Of a DNA stretch of 64,000 bases, positions 37,442 to 55,160 are shown one piece after another. The stretch covers positions 744,001 through 808,000 of the forward strand of contig JAFBJZ010000772.1 of assembly GCA_016785225.1 (NCBI GenBank). Reading direction: 5' to 3'. The notes below the pieces were generated by a model that did not search any database, had not been told where the DNA came from, and saw nothing but the letters and a program-made list of their open reading frames with translations. The DNA comes from Psettodes erumei. Its lineage: Eukaryota; Chordata; Actinopteri; Pleuronectiformes; Psettodidae. Both the position numbers and the translations under genes were made by a program. Each line of letters starts with the position of its first letter. Within the stretch, counting starts at the first letter, position 1.

Positions 37442-40400
37442 ATGGTGAGAAATTACACCCCTGTTGTAGTTTACATTAAGTACAATTCACGTGGGTTATC
37501 TCGTCGCAAGGGTTTATTAGCCACTGTCGCGTTTTCTGTCTTTCGAACGACTTAGGCTCAGTTTTAACTGACAGTGAGTAGGAATGCGCCCGGCTAGCGA
37601 AGCTAGCACGAGCAGCCATTTTGGAAGAGCAGCGTCATTCCTGCGCTTCCACGTGTGCCTGTCGCTTCGGTGGCAGATCTGTAGCAAGGTGCTAGAAGAT
37701 GTCGCGCGTTTCATTGCTGCGGTATTTTTGTTTCCGTAGTAGGAACAAATACACGGGTTCAAGTCTCTTCGTGCCCCGAACAGGTATCCGTCGATCACAA
37801 TGGAGTGCTCGAGCTTATGTTAACATGCGCTTGCTAAATCGTGTTAGCTGACTCGTGCTAAGCTGAGGCCCCCAGCCGCAGACTTCTCGGGAGAATAAAT
37901 TAAAGTTAAAATAGTTGGTACTATTTTGGCTGCGTAAAAACGTTCTTGATGTCCGTTAAGCGCGAGTGGGTGTGAGTTGACATGCCAGCTGCATCGCTTC
38001 AGACAGATATAAAGTTACCCGCACATGTTGGTAGACGTGATGGTCTGTTCTCAAAAAACGTATCTCGGATAACTTGTTCCTAGAAGAGCTCTTGCACCTT
38101 GTAGGATATTCACCTTTCAAATTCAGCATAATACGTCTGTCTTCCTGACAGTGTTTTTTTTTCTTCCTTTTTTCTGCTTAGGCCTGTGCCCGACCTCTGA
38201 TCTCGGTTTATTCCGAGAAAGGAGAATCCTCAGGCAAAAATGTTGTCATGCCTGCTGTGTTCAAGGCTCCAATTCGCCCTGATGTTGTGAACTTTGTGCA
38301 CACCAACATGCGCAAGAACAGCCGCCAGCCTTACGCAGTTAGTGAGCTGGCAGGTGAGTGTGTATACTGGCCTAGAACCAGCATGTTGATACATAAACGT
38401 AAATTACATTGATTTAATCTCGGTATTGGTGCTTTGAATCACGTGAAATTTGGTGTATTTCAGGCCACCAGACCAGCGCTGAGTCCTGGGGTACAGGAAG
38501 AGCTGTGGCCCGTATCCCTCGTGTGAGGGGTGGTGGTACTCACCGCTCTGGCCAGGGTGCATTTGGAAATGTATCCTTTTGACAGAAATTGAAGCCTTAC
38601 TGTTTTTATTTCTCCCTTCTTTTTTTTTTTTAAAAAGAGCTTAATGTGCCACGACAAACTTAATTGTCAGACTTGCCGTGATGGTGTAATTTGCGTCCGA
38701 CTCTGTGGCCAGTGACAGAATGCCTGCTGTCATATGCTGGCACAGGTGGCTGACGATCATTGAGTCTGAGCAGGTATTTGGCACTCAAGGACTTTGAGCA
38801 GTCGTCAAACCTCCTTGACTTTGATCTAGATGTGTCGCGGAGGACGCATGTTTGCCCCCACCAAGACCTGGCGCCGCTGGCACCGCAGGATTAACACAAC
38901 CCAGAAGCGTTATGCCATCTGCTCTGCTCTCGCTGCCTCTGCCATTCCTGCACTTGTGATGTCCAAAGGTAAGGTTCAGTGACCCATATTTGCGGAGGGC
39001 TAAAACAGGGATAGATATGAAGGGCCTTTACAAAATTCATATAGTAAATAGTTTTCAATAAAATTTCAGAGTACACTTTTCTTGCCATGATGGTGTAATT
39101 TGCGTCTGACCCGGTGAACAGCGACAGTTGCCTGCTGTCTCAAGCTGCCACAGGGTATTGATGTGTGTGAAATTCTGAGCGAGCTCTGGAAACAGTTCAG
39201 TCTTTGCAACAAACAACAAGGTGATGTGTGGACACCGTCGGTTGATTTTGGCGCTCTCTTTTAGGACACCGCATTGAGGAGATCCCAGAGGTCCCACTGG
39301 TAGTTGAAGACAAGGTTGAGGGCTACAAGAGGACCAAGGAGGCAGTGCTCCTCCTAAAGAAGCTTAAAGCCTGGAATGACATCAAGAAGGTAACTTAATT
39401 CAGATCATCATAATGTGAAGGATGTAAGGTTTCAGCTACCGTGTGGTCTTCAGTTTGGGTAGTGCCAGGTTTTCTACTTTATCCTTATCAAAGCACTGTT
39501 TGGAAATGCAGGGTATGAAATGGAAACTAAATGATGGAAGTTAAAGTGCTGATTCTTTAGCTTAAGCGGTTGGTGTTCATATGATATGACCAGCATAGGA
39601 GTCATAGCTCTTTATACATACGTCTGTCTATTTTTAGGGAGAAATACTTGAGTGCATTTCATTCACTCAAAGAATGAAAGATTAAAGTAGAAGAGACTGC
39701 AGTGTTGCAGGCTGTGTGGAGACTGGGGGAGATGACTAGTTGTAAGAGCTCCGCTTTTTTATGTCAAATGGATCTAACATAAGTTTTCTGTTCTCAGGTC
39801 TATTCCTCCCAGCGCATGCGTGCTGGTAAGGGTAAGATGAGGGATCGCCGAAGGATCCAACGCAGAGGTCCCTGCATCATCTACAACCAAGATGCTGGTG
39901 TCACTAAAGCCTTCAGAAATATCCCAGGTATGTTTTTTTCAAATGTAGCATCACCCTTATATGAATGGATGTCAGCATTTTTTAAAACTGTTTATTTAAT
40001 ACCAAAAAAAAGTATAGTTCATATGCAGCAGTTATTGGATTTGAGTAAAGATGAGAATAAAATCATGATTGTGACGTGAACGGGAAGACTGTTATCCTTC
40101 AGACGCTGTGCGTCTCTGTATTTATGTTGAAGTTTCTCTTTTAGAAGAAGAAATAACATGACAGACTCTTTCTTGCTTGTGCTGTGTAATGCAGGCATCA
40201 CTCTTCAGAACGTGAACAAACTGAACCTCCTGAGGCTCGCCCCTGGTGGTCACGTCGGACGCTTCTGCATTTGGACCGAGAGCGCTTTCCGCAAGCTGGA
40301 CGAGCTGTACGGTACCTGGCGTAAACCTGCCTCCCTGAAGGTCGGCTACAAGTGAGTATTTTAAGGAGCGCGCACATTGTGGCACAAGTACAGCGGGTGG

Positions 40401-41114
40401 CGATGGTGTTACAGTGATGAGCTTCCACTTCATGGTCCGTGTTTTTGAATCTACGTGATATTTAACGAAGTTCTGAGTTTGAGCGTCGCAACACTGGTCG
40501 GTTTCCTGCTTCTATAATGTTTCTGTACTTTAACTTGATGGGTTCTGCCTTCAATTTCAGCCTGCCAATGCACAAGATGACCAACACAGACCTGAGCAGG
40601 ATTCTGAAGAGTGAGGAGATCCAGAAAGCACTTCGTGTACCCAAGTAAGCACTGCTCAGTTAAAGTTCTTGAATTTTTGTTTCGACTGGTCAACCATGAT
40701 GATATTCCACTTCTGGTCCGTGTTTCTGAACCCTGATTTTTATGGAAGTCCTGAGCGACACAGTGGTTTTTTTTAAATACAGACTTCACAAATCTAGCAG
40801 TTCACATTAAGAATGGGTTAATTTGTCATTACAGCAAGAAGATCAACCGCAGAGTGCTGAAGAAGAATCCTCTGAAGAACTTGAGGATAATGCTCAAACT
40901 GAATCCATACGCCAAGACAGCGAGACGTCTTGCCATCCTCCAGCATGACCCTACGGTAAGAAGTGAAACCGTTCAAGCTAGAGGCAAACATCCTACATAT
41001 AATCATCACTTGTGACTTTGAGGTTGTGTTTCGTCTCCACAGATCAAGGCCAAGATGCTGAAACCCAAGAAGAAGCCTCGCAAGAAGGCAGCACCTGCCA
41101 AACCCAAGGCGTAA
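37442..41114 (+). CDS. rpl4: 60S ribosomal protein L4 (uL4)
   Basis: Large-subunit protein uL4, which lines part of the peptide exit tunnel. Exons: 37,442-37,444 (the ATG alone, as in many ribosomal-protein genes); 38,182-38,353; 38,464-38,570; 38,830-38,968; 39,265-39,389; 39,798-39,927; 40,195-40,351; 40,561-40,644; 40,835-40,955; 41,043-41,114. The product has 369 residues and is near-identical to human through ACARPLISVYSEKGESSGKN, the loop [20 protein letters not shown] and HVGRFCIWTESAFRKLDELYGTWRK (quoted in part). The tail is lysine-rich and shorter than the human one (427 residues), a known vertebrate length difference. Introns 3, 4, 7 and 8 carry C/D snoRNAs, and intron 3 is U12-type. 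It is tail to tail with MAP2K1. Confidence 0.98.
38571..38829 (+). other. U12-type (minor spliceosome) intron 3 of RPL4
   Basis: The donor reads GTATCCTTT, a full match to the U12 5' splice-site consensus RTATCCTTT. Near the 3' end CTCCTTGAC (38,811-38,819) matches the U12 branch consensus TTCCTTRAY at eight of nine positions. The branch A at 38,818 is 11 nt before the terminal G, within the short range U12 introns need. There is no polypyrimidine tract. The other RPL4 introns look U2-type. This intron also hosts a SNORD16 copy. Confidence 0.9.
38673..38774 (+). ncRNA. snord16: C/D box snoRNA SNORD16, copy 1 (RPL4 intron 3)
   Basis: Box C GTGATGG at 38,678-38,684 and box D CTGA at 38,766-38,769, with a short closing stem (CTTGC with GCAGG, one G-U). 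The core GTAATTTGCGTC and GACAG...TGCCTGCTGTCA match U16 as known from human RPL4. U16 guides 2'-O-methylation of 18S rRNA (A484 in human numbering). Box C ends in G rather than the consensus A. Excised from the U12-type intron. Confidence 0.9.
39082..39183 (+). ncRNA. snord16: C/D box snoRNA SNORD16, copy 2 (RPL4 intron 4)
   Basis: Box C ATGATGG at 39,087-39,093 and box D CTGA at 39,175-39,178. Closing stem CTTGC/GCGAG. It shares GGTGTAATTTGCGTC and GACAG...TGCCTGCTGTC with copy 1 but differs in the 3' half, so the duplication is not recent. Human RPL4 has a single SNORD16, as far as I recall. Confidence 0.9.
39390..39797 (+). other. RPL4 intron 5 without recognised RNA
   Basis: 408 bp intron. 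A TGATGG and a CTGATT lie only about 25 nt apart near 39,530-39,560, too close for a C/D snoRNA. Nothing else was recognised. Confidence 0.6.
40410..40481 (+). ncRNA. snord18: C/D box snoRNA SNORD18, copy 1 (RPL4 intron 7)
   Basis: Box C GTGATGA at 40,414-40,420 and box D CTGA at 40,473-40,476. The conserved U18 segment TTCCACTTCATGGTCCGTGTT follows box C (quoted in part); human RPL4 introns carry SNORD18 with the same TTCCACTTC...GGTCCGTGTTTCTGAA text. U18 guides methylation of 28S rRNA (A1313 in human). The internal D'-like CTGA of the family is changed here to TTGA. Confidence 0.88.
40691..40759 (+). ncRNA. snord18: C/D box snoRNA SNORD18, copy 2 (RPL4 intron 8)
   Basis: Box C ATGATGA at 40,696-40,702 and box D CTGA at 40,751-40,754. 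Contains TTCCACTTCTGGTCCGTG then TTTCTGAACC, closer to the human U18 core than copy 1 because it keeps the internal CTGA. It lies one intron downstream of copy 1. Confidence 0.9.
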
Positions 41115-41144
41115 ATTTGTGCACACAGACTGGAGTTCAGTGAT

Positions 41145-41150
41145 AATAAA
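41145..41150 (+). terminator. RPL4 poly(A) signal AATAAA
   Basis: Canonical signal 31 bp after the stop codon, giving the very short 3' UTR typical of ribosomal-protein mRNAs. Confidence 0.9.
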
Positions 41151-41194
41151 ACAATGGTTTCAAGTTTGAGTCAGACATATGATCATTCAAACTT

Positions 41195-41200
41195 TTTAAT
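41195..41200 (-). terminator. Candidate MAP2K1 poly(A) signal ATTAAA
   Basis: ATTAAA on the minus strand, about 0.32 kb after the MAP2K1 stop and only 45 bp from the RPL4 signal on the other strand. No AATAAA on this strand was seen between here and the stop. Longer 3' UTRs running into RPL4 cannot be excluded. Confidence 0.4.
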
Positions 41201-41523
41201 TCACAAGACTATTTCACATAAGCTTACAAAGATCCGTCGGCGCGGTGGTAAAGAGGAATATCAAGCACACAGGTTGAGCAGCATTTGCGTTTTAAATCGG
41301 ATTGTTAGAAAAAGATGGCTTTCAGGCAGGCCTGCAGTACAGCCCAAAGAATTGTTCGATACGCAGTTAATATCACTTGGCATGTAGCTTTGTACACTAA
41401 ATATATAACTACTGATTTGCAAGATTTTTTGAGTACTTCATAAGAACGGATGCATTTTACCCACGATACAAATCGAGTCAACAGACGACCTCGGCATATA
41501 GGGTTTTGTTGACGGAACAGGTC

Positions 41524-49046
<7,523 letters not shown>

Positions 49047-50385
49047 GTTATACACAAGTCTACAGCGGTATGGAGGGAAACACGAAGAGACAGAGAAAGA
49101 AACAGCAGAGCTCCGGTATCAGATACAGTCAGGCCAGAACTGACAAATCAATAAAAAAAACAACACCGAACAGTGTTGTGTCATGGGCTGCAGGGGCAGG
49201 AGGACTGATTCTTCTTATTAATGGGTGGATGTGAATGAAACGTCACGAAAAATATTTACGCTCGTCTTCCGGACAGCATGGCAGTGCCCCCCTCTGCTGG
49301 TGCTGGGTGGTATTACAAAGCTGGATCCAAACAAGGGGGCAGTTTCATTCACATTCCGAGGTTGGAGCAGGAATGGAGGAGAACCTGCGAGAGGATGTCC
49401 TGATAGAGATAGCTATTTAGCCCTCATATATTCCATTGAATGCGTAGCCTATATATTTTTGTTTAATAACCCTGCACCAGTTGTAATCAGCACCCACTGC
49501 CTTAAACCATCTGTGCCTGTTAAAATCAGCCCATAACCTGCCACCTCCCTGCAGCAAAGCCTTTATAAGAATACTTTACAGTAAACTGCAATTGTAGTGG
49601 ATTCTTCTGGTGTTTCATTATATCAGACTGCACATTCATAAAGGTCATTACAGTACATGTACAGTACATTTCTTTAATATACAAGTATTATCAGCAAAAT
49701 GTACTCAAAGTATCAAAAGTATTTATAATGCAGAAAGTGGCTTCTGTGACTGATATATTATATAACATGACTGTTAATAATAATAATGTACCATTGTGTA
49801 AGCCTCATTTTACTGTTGCAGCTGCTCAAAATGGAGTTACTTTATCTACTTTAATATAAAGTTTGGCCATTTGAAAGATTAATCTCAAGACTCCAGCTGA
49901 AGGGGTCAGGCCCTCCAAAAGGTCACATGATAAGTCAGTGGGGGTTGTGAGATGATTAATGAGGGTTGGAAAGGAGAACAAATAAAGTTCTACCATATAA
50001 ATGTTTTATTCATTTTTGGACTTGTCTCCAATCTTTGCTTAAATGTATTTGATGGACCTGCTGGAGAGTCTGAAACGTGACAGAGGGGGCCAGCTAGACA
50101 CAGTAAGAGTCATGTGACAAAAAGGTTTGGGGGTGTTGATTAAATCTTCAACAATGTGTTGTATTTTGTCGGCTTTTTAATTTTAAATGTTGATCTGAAA
50201 TAGTTATAGTCATAGTTACAAAGAAATAAATGGAGTGGAGTAAAAAGTAGACTAGGAGTGAAGTATTAAATTGCATAAAAAGCAAATGCATAATCACAAG
50301 CATTTAAATACATACTACACATGTTTTTTCTGATAGGCCAATTTCAGTACTGAAACTGGATTTGTGGCCATAAAATAATGCGTGT
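49047..50385. other. MAP2K1 upstream region
   Basis: Should contain the MAP2K1 5' UTR and promoter. No CpG island or TATA was seen. A GC-richer patch lies near 49,260-49,400. The rest is AT-rich without supported features. Confidence 0.45.
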
Positions 50386-50395
50386 GTGTGTTGTT

Positions 50396-50815
50396 TGTTT
50401 GGGCGCTGCCAATCAGTTCCCACCTGCTGCTACTCCCGCAGCCCACCTGAAGCTCATCCACCAATCAACACCAGCAATATGAAGACCCTGGCTCGACACC
50501 CCAGTCTCTGCCAGGTCTTTCAGTTTGTCACCATGGTACTAACAATAGGCCCAAGCTCCAGTCTATCTTCTGGTTTTGATTCGATGTATATGCCTGAACT
50601 CTGCCTGATCTTGTTTTTGCCTCCGGTCCATCATCTCCTTCTGCTACACTCTGCTCGTCTGTATGCTCCCCTCTCCACTATCAGCTCTGGCCCAAAACTG
50701 AGCTTCCTCTGTCTTCCTTGCTCCACAATCAGCTCTGGCCCAAAACCCAGCTTCCTCTCCCTCCCTGGCCTTGCCGTCTGCCCTGATTGTAAAACTCACT
50801 CCAACCCAAGTTTGT
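50396..50815 (+). repeat. LTR-like retroelement fragment with a 48-bp direct repeat
   Basis: The text resembles the 5' part of fish LTRs: CCAATCA, then CACCAGCAATATGAAGACC (a decayed TATAAAGACC-type box), then CCCAGTCTCTGCCAGGTC. Two tandem 48-bp units follow at 50,673-50,720 and 50,721-50,768 sharing ATCAGCTCTGGCCCAAAAC. The open frame across it carries no known domain. Family unassigned; recognition is from memory. Confidence 0.4.
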
Positions 50816-52029
50816 GATGAATCTGCTTTTCAGCGCCTCATGTCTCAGTTCGGCTTTTGAGTCCGAACTGAACTCAACGCCACAATTTCAGTTCACAATC
50901 ACTGGGGATTCAGTGACTGATGTCATCCACAGTAATACCCCCCTTAATACTTCCCTTGTTGACGCACTCTCTGTGGCTGTTCAGATGATTAACATAAGAT
51001 GGTGTTGATTCTTTTTATATTGTACAATATGCATAACAGCCTTGCTTTGTCAGTGCTTCATTTCTGAACATTCAAATTAAATAGAAATCATTTATTTATT
51101 TGTCTAAATTCCTGATCAATTATTAAGTATGGGCCAATGAATAAATATTACAAAATATTTTGACGTTTTCTCTCTTTTTTTGGGGTACATATTGTATCAG
51201 AGTGACCTCTGGGGAAAAATAAATCTGAACTATGCCAAAGGGTTTCACCTGTTAGATAGGAGCCAATCACCTTTGCTAGTGAATGATGTGTCAGCTGTCA
51301 GCCTAACTGTACCATGTAGACATATCAAACAGAACCTGAACCTGCCATTTGCACAGTCTGCTCTGATGTCTGTACACATTGTCCTGACAGACGTAAGGCC
51401 ACTGAGTCGTGCCTGGTTTACCAAAAGCATCTTGCTGCCAAAATCATCTTTTTCTTCATAAACCAGCACTGACAGAGAGGAAAGATTGGTCCTGTCCTAT
51501 CTCGAGCCTGTGGACAGGAACTGTGTGAATTCTAAGTTGCTTTTGATAAATTGGTTTGTGGCCACTGGAGCACATCAGACCCGACTACAATCCTGGTTTC
51601 CTGCATGGACCATAAAACATCTACAGCAGTGGTTTTTCTCCCTAAGTGTCTTGACCTTCACAACTTTCTGCAAGATGATTATTGGGCTAAGAAAATCAGA
51701 GAAAAATTGAGCTTCACGAAAGACTTTATTTTTCTGGCATGTTTTAAAAATATGATCTAAATATCTTAAAATTACTCAAAAGAATGGCTCACAACTTATA
51801 AACCTGTGATGAAGTCACAGGTAGGAAGTAGCTACTACATTGCTTTGAATTAAGTATTTAAAAGCAGAAAAGTACAGGAAAGAAATGAAAGAATGTTGTT
51901 TTCAATATAATGACCTGAGAATGATGCATGTGCAGGGTGTCACACTATGAGGCTGTTTTGATGTTCATCTGCCGCAGGAGGAAAGTTTCTCTGTGCTTAA
52001 CACATAATACATATGAGCACATCACAGCT
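50816..52029. other. Intergenic DNA with nothing recognised
   Basis: AT-rich sequence lying between the two LTR-like fragments. It could be internal element sequence, but no gag, protease or polymerase motif was seen. Confidence 0.4.
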
Positions 52030-52432
52030 AGTCTACCACCAGTCCTCACGCCTGTTTTCATCAGCCCTGTAGTCACCCGAGTTCTCTTCCCCTGCAGCTC
52101 ATTCCCAAGTCAGCCTTGTTCTATATATACCAACTGACTTGTTCCTTGCCAGAATGTTTTGCTCCGTGTTGTGGCTTACCCGATTTTCCTGCTTTACCCG
52201 CGTCTTAACATTTTGCCTGTTTGTTGGACTCTGGATTCCTTCTTGTTCTTGACTGGATTTGTTTGCCTGCCTCCGGTTCTGACCCGTGGCCCTCCTCATC
52301 TTCCTGTAAGCCTTCGTATTTCATTGTGTGAGTAAAATCACTGAACTGCATAAACTCTGCCTCTGGTGCCTGCATTTTGGTCCTATCTCCATCCATTGTT
52401 ACCCTGCCAGCACCAGTTGTGACAGACAGGGA
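52030..52432 (+). repeat. LTR-like retroelement fragment, 3' part
   Basis: Contains phrases typical of the right half of fish LTRs: TGTTTGTTGGACTCTGGATT, TTTGCCTGCCTCCGGTTCTG, ATAAACTCTGCCTCTGGTGCC, and an ending in TTGTGACAGACAGGG. No coding capacity is visible. Same orientation as the fragment at 50.4 kb, so both may come from one degraded insertion. Confidence 0.4.
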
Positions 52433-54840
52433 AATACAATCAGGTAATAAATCAGACTAGAAATAGAGCAATTAATCCAATAAACACAAACTTAATTTTG
52501 TTAACACAGTGAACCTGTGGCTTTAGGAGGGCCTTCTGGCCTGTTGGGTAATCCTTGTGGATACATCAAATCCTGGGCAAGTAAAAACAAACCATTGCTA
52601 TGGATACCATGAGAAAAAATAAATAAGAATTGTGAAATTACTTGTTTTTGCTGCCTTATTTACTTGTTTGTATAATTTGAGTGGATCACTTCCTTTCCTA
52701 CTGTCAGAAGAGGAGAAACTAATTGGCCATATTGCATAGAAAAACCCCACCCCTCAAAAATCACTGCTGAGCAGACAAATTTAGGTCCATGTAAAAGGAG
52801 GAAGAAAACTGAGAAAAGAAGCAGACATCACAACAACCTGCAGCGCTGACGCGGATCGAACCAGCTGCACTTGCAGTATTAAACTCTCCATTTGCTGTCA
52901 TTTCCATCACCGTACCATGAGGGGAGAGCAGATGAGACATAAAAAGAAAAAAGCTCAGGTGCAACGATTGAGGACGAGCCGCAGCGCTGGAGCACCAGAA
53001 TATGTTATGTCTTATTTGATGTTGTGGATTTGTTGCCTCATCCACCACTACTTTGTGCGGGGAGTTGGGGATTTGTGGTCAGGGATTTACAGCGGGCCAC
53101 AAAGGCAGCTTCTGAAGCAGCTGATAACAGCAGTCAGTTGCTCTGGCTGAGAAGAAAGGCCAGTGGTTGGAAGTCCCAAACATACAAATCTGTCCAAAGA
53201 CAAAGATTAAACCCCAGGATGGGACAGCGACAGTATGGCAGGACCAAATAAAACATACATTCAGAACCAAATTATTTGTCTTATTTAATGGTTTGGATTG
53301 TTTGAGATTCCCTCACAGTCAAAGTACTCACATGCACTACAATGACTTAAATTTGCTAGTCTGTTTAGTCTTTTTACAAAATGAAGTTCATGTCCTTGTT
53401 TCCTTCACCTTCAGGTGTAGACTAAAACCGACTTCTTCAAGCAGTAAATTTTAGTGACTAATTGCTATCATGAATAGAGTAAATGATTATAAAATGAGCT
53501 ATACATGTCAAGGATGAACAGATAAAAAAGGAGAGGAGAAAAGGAACCAAGAAGAGGAAAACAAACTTCAGGAGAAGACACCCCCCACCAACCCGCCCAC
53601 CCGAGAAAAGAAGCTTGCCAATCCTTGATTGATGTAATGGATTTTCATGTTTCATACATAATGAAGGTGGAGATTCTTTCTGTTTCAGTAAGATAACTTG
53701 GCAAGTTAATACAGAGGCAAGGGCAGCTGTGTCCTCTTCTACTTTTGGACACATGCAGTTCATGTGGAGCTGGGCCAGAGATGACACACAAGAGCACTGC
53801 ATGCGCTGAATGTGACTGGAAACACATTTCTGATAAAAGTACAAAAAGCAAAAAGTCCAACGTTCAGCTGAACTGAGGCAGAACAAGCGTTTGTAAAAGA
53901 CCGAGACATGAACACGAAACACACACACGAGTGGCAAACACCACTGGGAATATTGCCGTTTTGGTTTAGGTGATATAAATAGATGGATAACTGCACAAGC
54001 TCACGGCAAAAACACACACACAGACAGCATCCATGTGAGAGTGCCTGTACACAGTAGTGAAAAACAACTTAGTGCATTTCCTGTATTTCAGCACACATCT
54101 GAGGAAGCTGAGGATTTTTCAACATTTTTGAATTCCACCACAATTCAGGGGGACACATTATACTTCATTCACATCAATATTCACCTTCAGAGCTCTGTCC
54201 TCTGCACTCAACACCTTCTGACCTCCCGCTGAGAAACATACCTCTGTTAAATGTCACTGTATAAGAGATGTGCATAAAGTCTCCAAAATCTTCCATGTGG
54301 AAAATCAAAAAGGGAGAATCTTGTCTTTTCATGAAAACATGAAGGCTTGCACGGTGTGAACAACATGTAAAAGACTTTTCCACAATCAATCATTAGTCAA
54401 CTTCAGATCTAAACTGGCGCATACATGTGTCACAGGCAGATGAGGATGTGTCACTGCAGGTGTATCTTCACTAGGACACTGAAGGGAATCTTGATCGTGC
54501 CTGATCTGATTGGATCTTTCTTTTCCTGGTACAGAAGAGAACTGTACTGTAAGTGTTCAGCCTTGCAGAAAAATATGGGAACTAATTACAATGATTATGC
54601 TGTTCCAGACAATTTAACCACTTCCAGCTCATATAATTTTAAATGTTGCAGCCAGGTATGGAAAGCAGACAGATGATCCCTCATGGAATTGGAAAAAAGG
54701 GTGTAGGCCTCTTTGTATTTAAAAAAAAATGAAGTTATCCTTCAGGTTCTTAAACTGCTAAAGGTGGGGTTTTTTTCAAGGTCCTCGAGTTTAAGGAGAT
54801 TACAGTGTGTGTTTGTGTGACTGTTTAGGGGCGTAAGGTC
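52433..54840. other. Intergenic DNA with nothing recognised
   Basis: AT-rich DNA between the LTR-like fragments and the promoter at 54.86 kb. Open frames lack domains or splice logic. Confidence 0.45.
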
Positions 54841-54864
54841 AGAGGTGGGTGGGAGGACGGGGTA

Positions 54865-54910
54865 TGACGTCATCCGAGTTTAAAGTGGGCCGCGCTTCCC
54901 TCAGTGAAGG
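54865..54910 (+). promoter_or_regulatory. Core promoter with a full CRE
   Basis: A complete palindromic CRE (TGACGTCA) at 54,865-54,872, a TATA-like TTTAAA at 54,879-54,884, and an initiator-like CCTCAGTG around 54,903. CpG-rich transcribed sequence follows. The arrangement indicates a CREB/ATF-responsive plus-strand promoter. Confidence 0.6.
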
Positions 54911-55160
54911 AGAGGAGAGCAGAGAGGGAGGAAGCAGCGGCGGTCCCTCTCGCGGGCACCTGACTTTTCTGCGCGTCGCTGCGTTTCGCTCTAACGGCAC
55001 CGGTTCGAACTCCCGAGAAACTACCTTACTCCACGTTACCTGCGTTTTGAGTGACACGCCGATTAAAGACGGAAGACCGTGTTGCACCGTGGACCCGCTG
55101 AATTTCTTATTCTGTCGTTGAGGGCGACAAGTTTAACAAATTATCAAGTGTCCCCGACGG
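54903..55160 (+). other. Non-coding first exon of a plus-strand gene (possibly megf11)
   Basis: CpG-rich, purine-rich 5' UTR-like sequence with no ATG between the presumed start and a perfect donor, GACGG followed by GTGAGT at 55,161. The gene identity is not visible. In human, MEGF11 is the next large gene on this side of MAP2K1 and is transcribed away from it, as here, beyond DIS3L and TIPIN, which are not seen. MEGF11 is therefore the best positional guess. Confidence 0.45.

Noticed and set aside
39530..39560. Possible fifth snoRNA in RPL4 intron 5
   Set aside because: The C-like and D-like boxes are only about 25 nt apart and no closing stem is present.
50386..50817. 143-codon plus-strand open frame with repeated ISSGPK
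   Set aside because: The repeat comes from the 48-bp tandem duplication in LTR-like DNA. No domain.
52853..52862. tRNA-like B box (GGTTCGATCC on the minus strand)
   Set aside because: The flanking bases do not form a T-stem and no A box or acceptor stem was found, so it is neither a tRNA nor a clear tRNA-derived SINE.
53458..53937. 159-codon minus-strand open frame
   Set aside because: Cys/Phe/Leu-rich translation of AT-rich intergenic DNA with a competing frame. No splice sites or family match.
49047..54840. Search for TIPIN or DIS3L exons expected from human synteny
   Set aside because: No matching exon was seen on either strand. The genes appear absent from this interval.
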